Shown here one piece after another: positions 35,534-44,937 of a DNA stretch of 64,000 bases (within the stretch, counting starts at the first letter, position 1; every line of letters starts with the position of its first letter). The notes beneath the pieces are model-generated. The model was not told the DNA's origin, searched no databases, and saw nothing but the letters and a program-made list of their open reading frames with translations. Source of the stretch: Acinetobacter lwoffii (GTDB taxonomy: Bacteria > Pseudomonadota > Gammaproteobacteria > Pseudomonadales > Moraxellaceae); assembly GCF_029024105.1 (NCBI RefSeq), contig NZ_CP118963.1:1116001-1180000 (forward strand), given 5' to 3'. The position numbers were made by a program, and so were the translations under genes.

Positions 35534-35860
35534 ATGCACAGTTTATTTGTATACGGCACGCTTCGTCCCCAGCAACCCAATGCCCATGTCATGGAACGGA
35601 TTGGGGGAAGCTGGAAAGCCGGTTATATTCGTGGGCATTTGCAGCAGCGTGGCTGGGGTGCTGAACTGGGTAGCCCGGGTATTCAGCTCAGTGATTCGGG
35701 TGAGACTGTTCAGGGTTATGTATTCATATCCGAGAATCTTCCCCAATATTGGGATGAGCTGGATGCATTTGAAGGCGATGAATATCAACGTATTCCGGTT
35801 AAAGTATATTTGGAAAATGGTGAGATGATAGAAAGTTTGGTCTATGCTTTGAAAGATTAG
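35534..35860 (+). CDS. Gamma-glutamylcyclotransferase-like (AIG2/YtfP) protein
   Basis: A 108-residue protein with the fold signatures LFVYGTLRPQQPNAH (substrate loop) and VQGYVFISENLPQYWDELDAFEGDEYQRI (catalytic Glu). Members cleave or rearrange gamma-glutamyl compounds; many have no proven substrate. It begins 30 bases after the helicase gene and may be co-transcribed. Confidence 0.85.
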   Translation: MHSLFVYGTLRPQQPNAHVMERIGGSWKAGYIRGHLQQRGWGAELGSPGIQLSDSGETVQGYVFISENLPQYWDELDAFEGDEYQRIPVKVYLENGEMIESLVYALKD

Positions 35861-36121
35861 ACTGGTAGGTGTCATTTATTGAATTTCAAATTTTTATCAG
35901 GTCACCGCTTTTAAAAATCATTCACTTTCCTTTGCTTGAATTTTGAAAGATCGAATTAATAAAGTATTCCGTTGATCTGATAATATCTTCTGAGCAAGCC
36001 TGAAGCACTGCTTTAGAGCTTAGCGCAAGATAATCAACGGGTGGTCTGCATATTTCCGGTCATGTGATGTATTTTTGAGAAATTATTGCATACTGGGAAT
36101 ACGCGCTGATGATTTGTACAT

Positions 36122-36574
36122 TTATTGTGTACTAATCAATAACGATAAAATCCCAGCCGCAATTAAAGGACCGACTGGAACACCGCGTAATACTGCTACA
36201 CCAGCCACTGTGCCTAATAACAGTCCGGCCACCACATCTGGCTGATTTGACATCAGCTTCACTCCACGTCCGCCCAGCCAAGCAACAAAAACCCCAATCG
36301 CGATTGCCAGCAAAGACTTCCAGCTCAGGAAAGATTTGAGAATACTTTCTCCTGAAATTTTGCCACTGGCAATCGGTGTCAGAACACCGATGGTCAGAAT
36401 AATAATGCCGATATTTAAACCATGCGCCTGTACATAAGGCAATAAACTGCTGAGAGGCGTGATTTTCAAAACGATTAACACCGCTGCAGCAATGGTGACG
36501 GCGCTATTGTGACTGAAAATACCGCAAGCCAGTAAAACCAAAAGAACAATCAGATTCAGATCAAGTTGCGACAT
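36122..36574 (-). CDS. UPF0756 (DUF441) membrane protein, YeaL-like
   Basis: From ATG 36574 the product is 150 residues (MSQLDLNLIVLLVLLACG), the usual YeaL length; an in-frame TTG at 36622 would add a hydrophobic segment. It has four or five helices and the conserved blocks GIIILTIGVLTPIASG, SWKSLLAIAIGV, WLGGRGV and LRGVPVGPLIAAG. Function is unknown. Neither start has a strong binding site. The 260 bases to its left hold no recognised gene. Confidence 0.85.
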   Translation of the reverse strand: MSQLDLNLIVLLVLLACGIFSHNSAVTIAAAVLIVLKITPLSSLLPYVQAHGLNIGIIILTIGVLTPIASGKISGESILKSFLSWKSLLAIAIGVFVAWLGGRGVKLMSNQPDVVAGLLLGTVAGVAVLRGVPVGPLIAAGILSLLISTQ

Positions 36575-36714
36575 AAGCGGGAGAGAAAGAATGAAAAATA
36601 AAGCTATTGTAGAGCTTTTCAACGCATGATACCTAGAAAACAGCGGAAGAAACCAAATTCATGACTGTTTCAGGATAGAATGCATAGGTCTTCACTCGAT
36701 ACAGGTATAAACAG

Positions 36715-37422
36715 ATGCTATTGGAAAAAATGTTGCAGTCACAAGGTTTCGGCTCCCGCAAGCATTGTCAGCAACTGATTAAAAATGGTGCTGTTTCAAT
36801 TCAAGATGAAGTGGTTGACAATCCTAAATATAACCTGGATTTAAATCATTTAAATTTCGAGGTTTATGGTAAAAGTCATACCTATCGGGAAAAAGTTTAT
36901 ATCGCCTTAAACAAACCACAAGGCTACGAGTGTTCGCATCAGGCGACGCATCATTTTAGTGTGTTTGACCTGTTTGATGACATTTTGCTGAATCGGGGGA
37001 TTCAGTGTGTAGGCCGTCTGGATCAGGATACCACCGGACTATTATTGCTGACCGATGATGGACAGTTTCTGCAAGCGCTCACCCATCCGAAAAAGCATGT
37101 CGCCAAAGTTTATCAGATGCAAACTGCGGATGCCGTCACGGATGAACAGATTCAGCAACTAGAACAAGGTGTTGAATTAAGAAATGAAAAAGGCATTTTT
37201 TCAGCTACCGAAGTGACACGATTGGCTGAAAATCGTCTGCAAATGACCATTCATCAAGGCGTCTATCATCAGGTGAAGCGCATGCTAGCTGCCGTAGGCA
37301 ATAAAGTGGAACAGCTACATCGTGCACAGATTGGTGCTTTGGCCTTGCCTGAACTGGCTGAAGGAGAATGGCTGTATTTAAATGCTGAACAGGTGGCACA
37401 GGCCAAATTCCGCTCAGAATAA
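36715..37422 (+). CDS. RsuA-family rRNA pseudouridine synthase
   Basis: A 235-residue enzyme with an N-terminal S4 RNA-binding domain (LQSQGFGSRKHCQQLIKNG) and a catalytic domain with GRLDQDTTGLLLLTDDG, where Asp in RLD is the catalytic residue, then the KVYQM and QGVYHQVKRMLAAVG blocks. It most resembles RsuA (16S position 516) and close relatives; the target uridine is inferred from the family. Confidence 0.9.
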   Translation: MLLEKMLQSQGFGSRKHCQQLIKNGAVSIQDEVVDNPKYNLDLNHLNFEVYGKSHTYREKVYIALNKPQGYECSHQATHHFSVFDLFDDILLNRGIQCVGRLDQDTTGLLLLTDDGQFLQALTHPKKHVAKVYQMQTADAVTDEQIQQLEQGVELRNEKGIFSATEVTRLAENRLQMTIHQGVYHQVKRMLAAVGNKVEQLHRAQIGALALPELAEGEWLYLNAEQVAQAKFRSE

Positions 37423-37465
37423 TAAATTTTTTATTCGCTTGAAATGTGATGAAAAAGATTAGGAC

Positions 37466-37909
37466 TTATTTCAGGAAACAGTGATAAGTCTGAAATTCAT
37501 CATCCTTTATAAATCCCATAGATTCGTACAATTTATGCGATTGATAATTGTTTTTTTGGGTTTCCAGGGTGATTCTTAAGGCCTGTTCATGTTTGGCAAA
37601 TAAAATCGCGGTATCAATCAGTTGTTTGGCTGCGCCCTGACGCCGAAAAACCGGGGTGATATAGACATCATCCAGAATATAATAAGTCGAGCAAGCCACC
37701 GAAGAAAAACCCAGATACAGGATAATAAAGCCGGTAAAAGTGTCATCTTTGGTATTAATGAAAATGACGGTCTGTCCATCTTCAAAACGCTGTTTTAAAA
37801 ATTGGTAAGAGAGTTCAGGATTGGAAGACGTACCATAAAACTGTCGATATTCATCAAATAATACCGCCAGCTGATTCAGGTCTGCTGACTGGGCGCGTCG
37901 TACGAGCAT
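37466..37909 (-). CDS. GNAT-family N-acetyltransferase
   Basis: GGAG lies eight bases upstream of ATG 37909, giving MLVRRAQSADLNQLAV and 147 residues. The acetyl-CoA-binding motif A is present (LDDVYITPVFRRQGAAKQLID), followed by ITLETQKNNYQSHKLYESMGF. Substrate is unknown. It lies on the minus strand downstream of the RelB-like gene but about 100 bases away. Confidence 0.88.
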   Translation of the reverse strand: MLVRRAQSADLNQLAVLFDEYRQFYGTSSNPELSYQFLKQRFEDGQTVIFINTKDDTFTGFIILYLGFSSVACSTYYILDDVYITPVFRRQGAAKQLIDTAILFAKHEQALRITLETQKNNYQSHKLYESMGFIKDDEFQTYHCFLK

Positions 37910-38006
37910 TGCATACTCCATGCTAATTTTTTATTGATTATCAGCATCAAGCATAGCGAAGTTTGTGAGTGGCAGGCTTTAGAAATTGTTTGGAAATGCA
38001 ACAATG

Positions 38007-38354
38007 TTAAATTTTGTCGCTTTCACCCAAAATGGCATTCAGTTCTTCAAATAAATCAAGATGATCATCATCCAGCTGGATCTCCTGATCATCCAGCAGA
38101 TTCAGGGCAGAACTGGAAAGCGCATTTTGCTCGGTTTTCGCTTCATTTTGTTTTAGCTTGCGCAGGCGAATCAGTTGTTCCAGGTTGATATTCTGGTTTT
38201 CAATCGAGAAGGGGATCGATTTGGTAATCACCACTTGCTTGAAAAAAAGACGCACTGCCTGAGCTGGCGTAATCCCCAATTGCTTAAATACCGCAAAGGC
38301 TTGTTTCTTCTCTTGCGAGTCCAAGCGAATTTGATAAACTTCAGTTTTTCTCAT
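38007..38354 (-). CDS. Orphan RelB/DinJ-like antitoxin-family protein
   Basis: A 115-residue protein whose N-terminus (RKTEVYQIRLDSQEKKQAFAV, then LGITPAQAVRLFFKQVV) fits the ribbon-helix-helix DNA-binding domain of RelB/DinJ antitoxins. After KSIPFSI, where DinJ proteins usually end, there is an extra Lys/Glu/Asp-rich tail of about 65 residues. No RelE/YafQ-type toxin frame lies on either side, so it may be a solitary regulator or the remains of a toxin-antitoxin pair. Confidence 0.7.
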   Translation of the reverse strand: MRKTEVYQIRLDSQEKKQAFAVFKQLGITPAQAVRLFFKQVVITKSIPFSIENQNINLEQLIRLRKLKQNEAKTEQNALSSSALNLLDDQEIQLDDDHLDLFEELNAILGESDKI

Positions 38355-38468
38355 AATATTTTTAAAGCTTTAAATTACTTAACTTTTCGCCTTTATTCTA
38401 ATCAATTACGTTTGAAATTCAATCTTAAAGCGACCGATTTTGGAAAATAATCTGTAATGACAAGAGAT

Positions 38469-39377
38469 TTACAGTGTCAATTCAAGTTGCGAGCTGAAAT
38501 TCATGCTTTTCTGCGTGATCGGATCGATGAATTGAATATGTTTGGCCAATAAACTTAAAGGTGCAGAAAAATCATCTTCCGCCTTGTGCGCTACCTGTGG
38601 ATAAAAGGGATCATGACGGATCGGAATACCCAGATGATTCAAGTGCACCCGTAATTGATGCTGCTTGCCAGTATGTGGTTTTAGCTCATATTTGGCCCAT
38701 TCTGTATTATGTTCCAGCAGGTCGATCGCCGTCTCGCTATTCGGCGTTCCGTCTAGCACGTGCATGGTATAAAAGGGCTGTCCCTTTTCCATTCTTAATC
38801 GCGTGATCAATGGAAATTTTAAATCAGGTTGATAGGCCGCAATCGCATGATAAGTCTTCTGCACTTGACGTGTGGCAAACATCTGTTGATATAGGCCACG
38901 TGATTCCACACGTTTGGAAATCAGGACCACACCTGCCGTTTCACGATCCAGCCGGTGAATAGGCGTTAAATGCTCATTGCCGGTCTGTTTTTTAAGACGA
39001 ACCAGTAGCGTTTCCTGCACATATTGTCCGGTCGGACTCATGGTCAAAAAATGCGGTTTATCGACTACCATGAAATGCTCATTTTCAAATAAAATCTGAT
39101 GTTGAAAAGGAACATGCACTTCATGTGCCAAAAAACGGTAATAAAAACAGTGACTATTGGCCTGAAATAGGCTTGCTGTAGTTAATTGATTGCCCTGAGC
39201 ATCATAGACCAGACCTTCGGTGAAACGGGACTGCCATTCATCTGTTGCGATATGCGCAAATTGTGTGCATAAATAATCAAAAACTGTCAGGGGCGCATCC
39301 GGACTGGCTGGCAAAAAAACTTTACTGGCACTGACCCCATTCAGCATGGGCGGGTTAAATTCAACAGTCGTTTGCAT
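38469..39377 (-). CDS. RluA-family pseudouridine synthase
   Basis: A 302-residue protein with the catalytic motif HRLDRETAGVVLI (Asp catalytic) and the RluA blocks ILFENEHFMVVDKPHFLT and LKPHTGKQHQLRVHLNHLGIPI. The N-terminal 90 residues replace the S4 domain of RluC/RluD. The target uridine in rRNA or tRNA is not predictable. Divergent from the tsaE-mutL-miaA-hfq cluster. Confidence 0.9.
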   Translation of the reverse strand: MQTTVEFNPPMLNGVSASKVFLPASPDAPLTVFDYLCTQFAHIATDEWQSRFTEGLVYDAQGNQLTTASLFQANSHCFYYRFLAHEVHVPFQHQILFENEHFMVVDKPHFLTMSPTGQYVQETLLVRLKKQTGNEHLTPIHRLDRETAGVVLISKRVESRGLYQQMFATRQVQKTYHAIAAYQPDLKFPLITRLRMEKGQPFYTMHVLDGTPNSETAIDLLEHNTEWAKYELKPHTGKQHQLRVHLNHLGIPIRHDPFYPQVAHKAEDDFSAPLSLLAKHIQFIDPITQKSMNFSSQLELTL

Positions 39378-39503
39378 GGCAGGCAGATTAACCTCTTAAG
39401 GAACAGATGCTGTGAAAAAATACAGTTTCTCACACAGGTGAATAGGCTTTTAAAGCGTGGCGATGCTATCATATTTATTCTTTTGCATCATGTCGTGAGT
39501 AAT

Positions 39504-39983
39504 ATGCCTTATTCATTTAATGTCACTTTAAATCATGAAGACGATACCCAAAAACTAGCCAAGGTTCTGGCGGAAAATTTCCCTGCGGGGGTCGTGTATC
39601 TGATTGGTGACCTAGGGGCAGGAAAAACGACGTTAACACGTTATTATTTGCAACAGCTGGGTCATAAAGGTTCAGTGAAAAGTCCAACTTATACACTGGT
39701 CGAACCCTATCAAATTAATGGTCAGGATATTTTTCATTTTGACTTGTATCGTCTGAATGATCCGTATGAACTGGAACTGATGGGCATCCGGGATTACCTG
39801 GAAACACCGAATGCGCTATTTTTATTTGAATGGCCATCCAAAGGTGGCGATGAAATTCCGCAAGCTGACCTGATTATTGAAATTTTAAAATCTGAAGATG
39901 AACTTACCCGTACTGCAAGCCTGATTTCATCGAATCTTGCTTTACGAGAGGCTCTGGAGCGTCAATTTTCACATGTCGAATGA
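39504..39983 (+). CDS. tsaE: tRNA threonylcarbamoyladenosine biosynthesis ATPase TsaE
   Basis: From ATG 39504 (GTGAG upstream) the product is 159 residues starting MPYSFNVTLNHEDD, the usual length. Walker A is GDLGAGKTTLTRYY; KSPTYTLVEPY and HFDLYRL follow, and LFEWPSKGG completes the family. TsaE drives the TsaBDE complex that makes t6A37 in tRNA. Its last 11 bases overlap the start of mutL, as in many gammaproteobacteria. Confidence 0.95.
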   Translation: MPYSFNVTLNHEDDTQKLAKVLAENFPAGVVYLIGDLGAGKTTLTRYYLQQLGHKGSVKSPTYTLVEPYQINGQDIFHFDLYRLNDPYELELMGIRDYLETPNALFLFEWPSKGGDEIPQADLIIEILKSEDELTRTASLISSNLALREALERQFSHVE

Positions 39984-41940
39984 TTTAAGTCTGCGCCGTA
40001 TTCGTGCCCTTGATCCTGCACTTGCCAACCAGATTGCCGCAGGTGAGGTGATTGAACGTCCGGCTTCTGTGGTCAAGGAGTTACTGGAAAACTCGATTGA
40101 TGCGGGGGCGACAGAGCTGATCATTCGGGTCGAACAGGGCGGCAGTACTTTAATTGAAATCATCGACAATGGACGCGGAATTCATCATGAGGATTTACCG
40201 CTGGCCGTGATGCGTCATGCCACCAGCAAAATCCAGAGTGCTGATGAACTGTATGCGATTAGCAGTCTGGGCTTTCGTGGCGAAGCACTGGCGTCGATAG
40301 CAGCAGTTTCACGCCTGACCATGATCAGCAGTCAAAGTGACGAGGGTATCGGTTATCAGGTCGAAGTCAATGGCACGGCTTTTGATCATCAGGAAATTCA
40401 GGCTGTTGCGGCCTCAAAAGGGACGCATATCCGGGTTCAGGATTTGTTTTTTAATGTGCCTGCACGGCGTAAATTCCTGAAAAAACCGGGCACTGAATTT
40501 GGTCATATCGAAGAAATTGTGCGCCGTATGGCACTGACGCATTTTGATATCCGTTTTGTGCTAGAACATAATGAAAGCATCAAACTGAATTTACCCGTGG
40601 CGGATAGCGGCGCTTTGCGTTTTCAGCGGGTACAGCAATTGCTTGGCCGCCAATTTACTGAAAATGCCTACTGGATGGATGCAGACAGTATCAACATGCG
40701 TTTGTCTGGCTGGCTTGGCCATCCTTCAGATGCACGTGCACAGGCTGATTTGCAGTATGTCTATGTAAATGGCCGGATTGTCAAAGACAAAACCATTTCC
40801 CATGCCTTACGGATGGCCTATGACGGCATCCTGCATGGGCATCAGCATGCGGCTTATTTACTGTTTTTAGAAGTTGATCCAGAAAATGTGGATGTAAACG
40901 TCCATCCGACCAAGCATGAAATTCGCTTCCTGAATCAACGTGAAGTACATGAGTTCGTACGGCATTATGCCAAAGAAACGTTGGCACAATTCCAGACCGC
41001 AACTGCAGATTTAGCCGAGGCAATGAAACAGGATGAGCAGCCTGGCTTGACGGCCCCGCAACCGCGTTATCAGGAACAGTTCAGCCTGCATCAGACTGCG
41101 CATTCTCAGCCACAGGTGGTGAGAACGACATCTGCCTTAAGTGAAAATGAAACTTCAGATGTGCTGACCGATTTTGCATCTTCAGGTCCACAAACAGTGC
41201 ATTATTCCCAAGATTACCGTAAATCTTATTCTGGTTCACAGCAGCTGAATAATGCCTTGCAAAGTTATTTAGCACCGCTCAGAGAAAGTTCGGAAACCGA
41301 AGTATTTAGTCCTGAGCAGTCTTTTCAGACACATGTAAAGGCCAAAGTGGATGAGCATCCATTGGGCATTGCCATTGCCCAGTTACATGGTATCTACATT
41401 CTGGCACAAAATACCGAAGGTCTGATTATTGTCGATATGCATGCGGCGCATGAACGTATTGTTTTGCAGCAAATGAAATCAGCCTGGGATAAACCTGAAT
41501 TCTGGACGTCACAGCAACTACTGATTCCAAAGGTCGTAAACATTAGCCGGATGCAGGCGATGCGGGTAGAAGAGCTGAAAGAGCAACTCGCACGTTTGGG
41601 TCTGGAAATTGATCAGTATGGTGATGAGCAAGTCATTGTACGTGGCGTGCCGGCTATTCTACACAAGGCGGATTTTGATGCCCTGATTCCTGAATTATTG
41701 AATGATTTAGATCCGGGGGATCAAGCACAAAGCCTATTGCAGAAGCGTGACCAAATTTTGGCGGGAATGGCCTGTCATGGTGCAGTGCGAGCGCATCGTA
41801 TCCTAAGTTTGTCTGAAATGAATGCTTTATTACGGCAGATGGAACAAACCGAATTTGCCAGTCAATGTAATCATGGTCGTCCGACTTGGCGCGCCTTTCC
41901 ATTGGCTCAACTAGATAAACTTTTTGCTCGAGGAGAGTAG
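39973..41940 (+). CDS. mutL: DNA mismatch repair protein MutL
   Basis: From ATG 39973 the protein is 655 residues. The GHKL ATPase motifs are complete: LLENSIDAGAT, IIDNGRGIHHEDL, LGFRGEALASI. The C-terminal dimerisation domain ends in VDMHAAHERI, MACHGAVRAHR and CNHGRPTWRAFP; no endonuclease DQHAX2EX4E motif is seen in the E. coli manner. It couples MutS recognition to strand removal. Overlaps tsaE and leads into miaA six bases later. Confidence 0.97.
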   Translation: MSNDLSLRRIRALDPALANQIAAGEVIERPASVVKELLENSIDAGATELIIRVEQGGSTLIEIIDNGRGIHHEDLPLAVMRHATSKIQSADELYAISSLGFRGEALASIAAVSRLTMISSQSDEGIGYQVEVNGTAFDHQEIQAVAASKGTHIRVQDLFFNVPARRKFLKKPGTEFGHIEEIVRRMALTHFDIRFVLEHNESIKLNLPVADSGALRFQRVQQLLGRQFTENAYWMDADSINMRLSGWLGHPSDARAQADLQYVYVNGRIVKDKTISHALRMAYDGILHGHQHAAYLLFLEVDPENVDVNVHPTKHEIRFLNQREVHEFVRHYAKETLAQFQTATADLAEAMKQDEQPGLTAPQPRYQEQFSLHQTAHSQPQVVRTTSALSENETSDVLTDFASSGPQTVHYSQDYRKSYSGSQQLNNALQSYLAPLRESSETEVFSPEQSFQTHVKAKVDEHPLGIAIAQLHGIYILAQNTEGLIIVDMHAAHERIVLQQMKSAWDKPEFWTSQQLLIPKVVNISRMQAMRVEELKEQLARLGLEIDQYGDEQVIVRGVPAILHKADFDALIPELLNDLDPGDQAQSLLQKRDQILAGMACHGAVRAHRILSLSEMNALLRQMEQTEFASQCNHGRPTWRAFPLAQLDKLFARGE

Positions 41941-41946
41941 TTTTAC

Positions 41947-42891
41947 ATGTCCAATCAATTGCCGGTCATCAATTTAATGGGGCCAACTGCAAGTGGTAAA
42001 ACCGCTTTGGCATGTGAACTGTATGAGCAAGGGGGATTTGAGCTGATTTCGGTCGATTCTGCACTGGTTTATCGGGAAATGGACATTGGTACAGCCAAAC
42101 CTTCTAAAGAGGAACTGGCGCGCTATCCGCATCATCTGATTGATATTATTAGTCCACTTGAAGTGTATTCTGCAGCCAACTTTGTCGAAGATGCTTGCCG
42201 CCTGATTGATGATATTCATGTGCGTGGTAAAACCCCGATTCTGGTTGGCGGAACCATGCTGTATTTTAAGGCCTTGCTTGAAGGTTTGTCAGATAACCTA
42301 CCAAGTGCAGACTATGCTATCCGGGCAGAGATTGAAGCCAAGGGTGAGCAGGAGGGCTGGGAAGCGGTTTATGCAGAGTTATGTGCAGTCGATCCGATTG
42401 CCGGTGAAAAATTCAAGGTTAGCGACAAGCAGCGCATTATTCGAGCCTTGGAAGTTTTTAAATTGACTGGTGAGCCGATTACAAAACTACAGGCAGAACA
42501 ACCTAAAAACTTACCATATCGTTACAGTTTCCATAATTATGCACTGATGCCAGATCGGTTAGAATTACATGGGCGTATTGAACAACGTCTGGAAATTATG
42601 TGGAAAAGCGGTTTTTTAAATGAAGTTGTGAATTTAATTGAAAAATACGATTTTAATGAAAATTTACCTTCCATGCGTTCAGTGGGTTATCGTCAGGCTA
42701 TGGAATTCTTAAAAAATGCTGATAAAACCAAGGAAAAGCAACGGGAAATGGAGGATAAAGCTTTATTTGCGACACGACAACTTGCAAAACGTCAATATAC
42801 GTGGTTAAGGTCTTTGCAAGAAAAGCATAAATTTACAACATATTTTACGCTACAGCAGGCTCAAGAAGACTTGCGAAACTGTCACGGATAA
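41947..42891 (+). CDS. miaA: tRNA dimethylallyltransferase MiaA
   Basis: A 314-residue enzyme that adds the isopentenyl group to A37 of tRNAs reading UNN codons. Walker A is LMGPTASGKTALA; DSALVYREMDIGTAKPS, GGTMLYFKALLEGL and the C-terminal LAKRQYTWLRSL are the family motifs. GAGGAG of the mutL end serves as its binding site. It is followed by hfq after 92 bases, as in E. coli. Confidence 0.97.
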   Translation: MSNQLPVINLMGPTASGKTALACELYEQGGFELISVDSALVYREMDIGTAKPSKEELARYPHHLIDIISPLEVYSAANFVEDACRLIDDIHVRGKTPILVGGTMLYFKALLEGLSDNLPSADYAIRAEIEAKGEQEGWEAVYAELCAVDPIAGEKFKVSDKQRIIRALEVFKLTGEPITKLQAEQPKNLPYRYSFHNYALMPDRLELHGRIEQRLEIMWKSGFLNEVVNLIEKYDFNENLPSMRSVGYRQAMEFLKNADKTKEKQREMEDKALFATRQLAKRQYTWLRSLQEKHKFTTYFTLQQAQEDLRNCHG

Positions 42892-42983
42892 AGCAAAATT
42901 TAGGGACTATCTTTTTTATAATTTTTAATTGAAAAATAGAGATAGTTTTTGCGCTGATTTTTAATTTTTTTTGGAGTTATAAC

Positions 42984-43511
42984 ATGTCTAAAGGTCAAAC
43001 TTTACAAGATCCATTCTTGAATTCTCTCCGTAAGGAACGTATCCCAGTATCTATCTTCCTAGTAAACGGTATTAAATTACAAGGTCATATCGAATCTTTT
43101 GACCAATACGTGGTTTTATTAAAAAATACAGTAAGCCAAATGGTTTATAAGCATGCAATTTCAACTGTAGTACCTGCACGTAATCCACGTCCTGCTGGCG
43201 CGCCTGCTGGTCCACAAGGTGCGGGCTTCGGTGGTCAAGGTGCTGCAGGTGGCTTTGGTGGCGGTCAAGGTGCTGGCGGCTTCGGTGGTCAAGGTGGTTT
43301 TAGCGGTCAAGGCGGCGGCTTCGGTGGTCAAGGTGGCTTTGGCGGTCAAAGCGGTGGCTTCGGCGGTCAAGGCGGCTTCGGTGGTCAAGGTGCTGGCTTT
43401 GGTGGTCAAGGCGGCTTCGGTGGTCAAGGTGCTGGCTTTGGTGGTCAAGGCGCTGGTTTTGACAACGATACTAAATTTGAAGACTCTTCAGACGATGAAA
43501 ACAATCGTTAA
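42984..43511 (+). CDS. hfq: RNA chaperone Hfq with a long glycine-rich tail
   Basis: A 175-residue protein. The Sm-like core (residues 1-66) is standard: QDPFLNSLRKERIPVSIFLVNGIKLQG, then the Sm2 motif KHAISTVVP. Residues about 70-160 consist of repeats of GGFGGQG and GAGFGGQG ending in the acidic stretch DDENNR. E. coli Hfq has 102 residues and no such repeats, but a long glycine-rich tail is known from Acinetobacter Hfq. A -10-like TATAAT lies at 42917 in the gap after miaA; a terminator follows the stop. Confidence 0.97.
   Translation: MSKGQTLQDPFLNSLRKERIPVSIFLVNGIKLQGHIESFDQYVVLLKNTVSQMVYKHAISTVVPARNPRPAGAPAGPQGAGFGGQGAAGGFGGGQGAGGFGGQGGFSGQGGGFGGQGGFGGQSGGFGGQGGFGGQGAGFGGQGGFGGQGAGFGGQGAGFDNDTKFEDSSDDENNR
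43203..43460 (+). repeat. Glycine-rich coding repeat in hfq
   Basis: Short in-frame units built on GGTGGTCAAGG and GGCGGCTTC recur throughout this stretch, encoding GGFGGQG. The high sequence identity between units makes slipped-strand length change plausible. Confidence 0.75.
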
Positions 43512-43528
43512 TCGAGTTTGAAAATTAA

Positions 43529-43555
43529 AAAACCTCTCAATGAGAGGTTTTTTTA
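43529..43555 (+). terminator. Terminator after hfq
   Basis: AACCTCT and AGAGGTT form a hairpin around CAATG, followed by a run of T. Confidence 0.85.
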
Positions 43556-43583
43556 TATCTGTACGTTTTAAGCTGTTTAAATA

Positions 43584-43613
43584 AAAAAGCCAACGAGATG
43601 TCGTTGGCTTTTT
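43584..43613. terminator. Terminator after surA
   Basis: AAAAAGCCAACGA pairs with TCGTTGGCTTTTT across GATG; on the minus strand the T tract serves surA. It is about 15 bases past the surA stop and suits convergent hfq too. Confidence 0.85.
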
Positions 43614-43629
43614 AGCATTCTGGTAAGGC

Positions 43630-44937
43630 TTAACGGTTACGTTTAGGATCCAGTTGCGGATCTTTGATTTCTACATAAGCATTATTGCGCGTTTCACGTA
43701 ACCAGCTATCTAATTCGGCATCAAATTGACGTTCACCCAGTAATTGGCGAGCCATACGTTCCTGATATTCCTGTGTCATATCTTGTTGGCGTGTTTCACT
43801 CACTTGCAGAATATGCCAGCCAAACTGGGATTGAAACGGTTTACTGAACTGACCTACTGGGGTGCTTTTCATCTGCTGTTCAAATTCAGGCACCATCACG
43901 CCTGGGCTAACCCAACCAAGGCTTCCGCCATCACGAGCCGAGCCAGTATCATTGGAGAACGTTGAAGCTAAAACAGTAAAATCTTCACCTTGTTTGAGGC
44001 GGTTATACAGACTATCAATCATTTGTTTGGCATTTTCAGGACTGACCACTTCAGACGGTTGAATCAGAATGTGTCGTGTTAAATATTGAGGAACAAGGGC
44101 TTTCTGTTCGCCACCTTTACGTTCCAAGAGCTTCAGAACATGTACACCATCAGCGACAGGAATCAGTTCAGAAGTTTGACCTGGTTGCAGGGTGGTCACG
44201 CGTGCAGCCAGTTCTGCTGGAATTTCTGACAGGTTTCTCACACCCATATCAGCAGCTTCGACTTTAACGCCGCCAGTGCTGTACTTTTTGCTGATCGCCT
44301 GAATGTCATTGCTGCTATTTAATTCTTGCTTTACCTTTGTTGCAATTTGTTCAGCATTTTCACCGCTTACCCGTAAATGCAGTACATGGACCTGACTGCC
44401 AAGCAAAGCTTGACCTTGCGGGGTATTTAGGAAGTTTTTAACATCTTGATCTGTAATTTGAATACGTGAAGTCACGATTTGTTGACGTAAACGATTCAGT
44501 GCTAAATCTTCAGCGATACGGTTACGTAAAGAAGCATAGGTATTGGGCGCCATGGCATCCAGTTTCTGCTGGAATGCTTCCAGACTCGGTGAACCAGAAT
44601 CACGGGCAACTTTCAGGACGGCTTCATTTAAAGCTTTTTCATCTGGACGAATATTATAACGTTTAACTTGTTCAAGCTGTGCCTGACGAATAATCAGTTG
44701 CTCTAAAGCTTGTTGCTCAAGATATTGTTGTGGTGGAACTGCCTTTTTCTGTTTTTGCAGCTGATGTGAGATTTCGGCTACACCTTGAGCCAGGTCACTA
44801 CGTAGAATGATACTATTGTCGACTACAGCTACAACTTCATCTTTAGGTTGGGCAACAGCAAAAGTCGTCATCGCTGAAGAAAGGCATAGCACAAGTGCGG
44901 TTGCTTTAAAAATTTGTTTTAACTGTTTTGTCTTCAT
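43630..44937 (-). CDS. surA: Periplasmic chaperone and peptidyl-prolyl isomerase SurA
   Basis: The ATG at 44937 overlaps the lptD stop by one base (TAATG), giving 435 residues. A signal peptide (TALVLCLSSAMTTFAVAQ) precedes a chaperone N-domain and two parvulin domains: a degenerate first one (about 175-275) and a canonical second one (about 285-385: LTRHILIQPSEV through GGSLGWVSPGVMVPEF and FGWHILQV). SurA escorts outer-membrane beta-barrels, including LptD, to the Bam complex, so the operon links chaperone and client. Confidence 0.96.
   Translation of the reverse strand: MKTKQLKQIFKATALVLCLSSAMTTFAVAQPKDEVVAVVDNSIILRSDLAQGVAEISHQLQKQKKAVPPQQYLEQQALEQLIIRQAQLEQVKRYNIRPDEKALNEAVLKVARDSGSPSLEAFQQKLDAMAPNTYASLRNRIAEDLALNRLRQQIVTSRIQITDQDVKNFLNTPQGQALLGSQVHVLHLRVSGENAEQIATKVKQELNSSNDIQAISKKYSTGGVKVEAADMGVRNLSEIPAELAARVTTLQPGQTSELIPVADGVHVLKLLERKGGEQKALVPQYLTRHILIQPSEVVSPENAKQMIDSLYNRLKQGEDFTVLASTFSNDTGSARDGGSLGWVSPGVMVPEFEQQMKSTPVGQFSKPFQSQFGWHILQVSETRQQDMTQEYQERMARQLLGERQFDAELDSWLRETRNNAYVEIKDPQLDPKRNR

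Noticed and set aside
43203..43460. CRISPR-like array
   Set aside because: The repeats are in frame within hfq and there are no unique spacers; no CRISPR array or cas gene was seen in the window.
43161..43521. Overlapping open frames on both strands of the hfq tail
   Set aside because: Low-complexity shadows of the glycine repeats, with no start signals.
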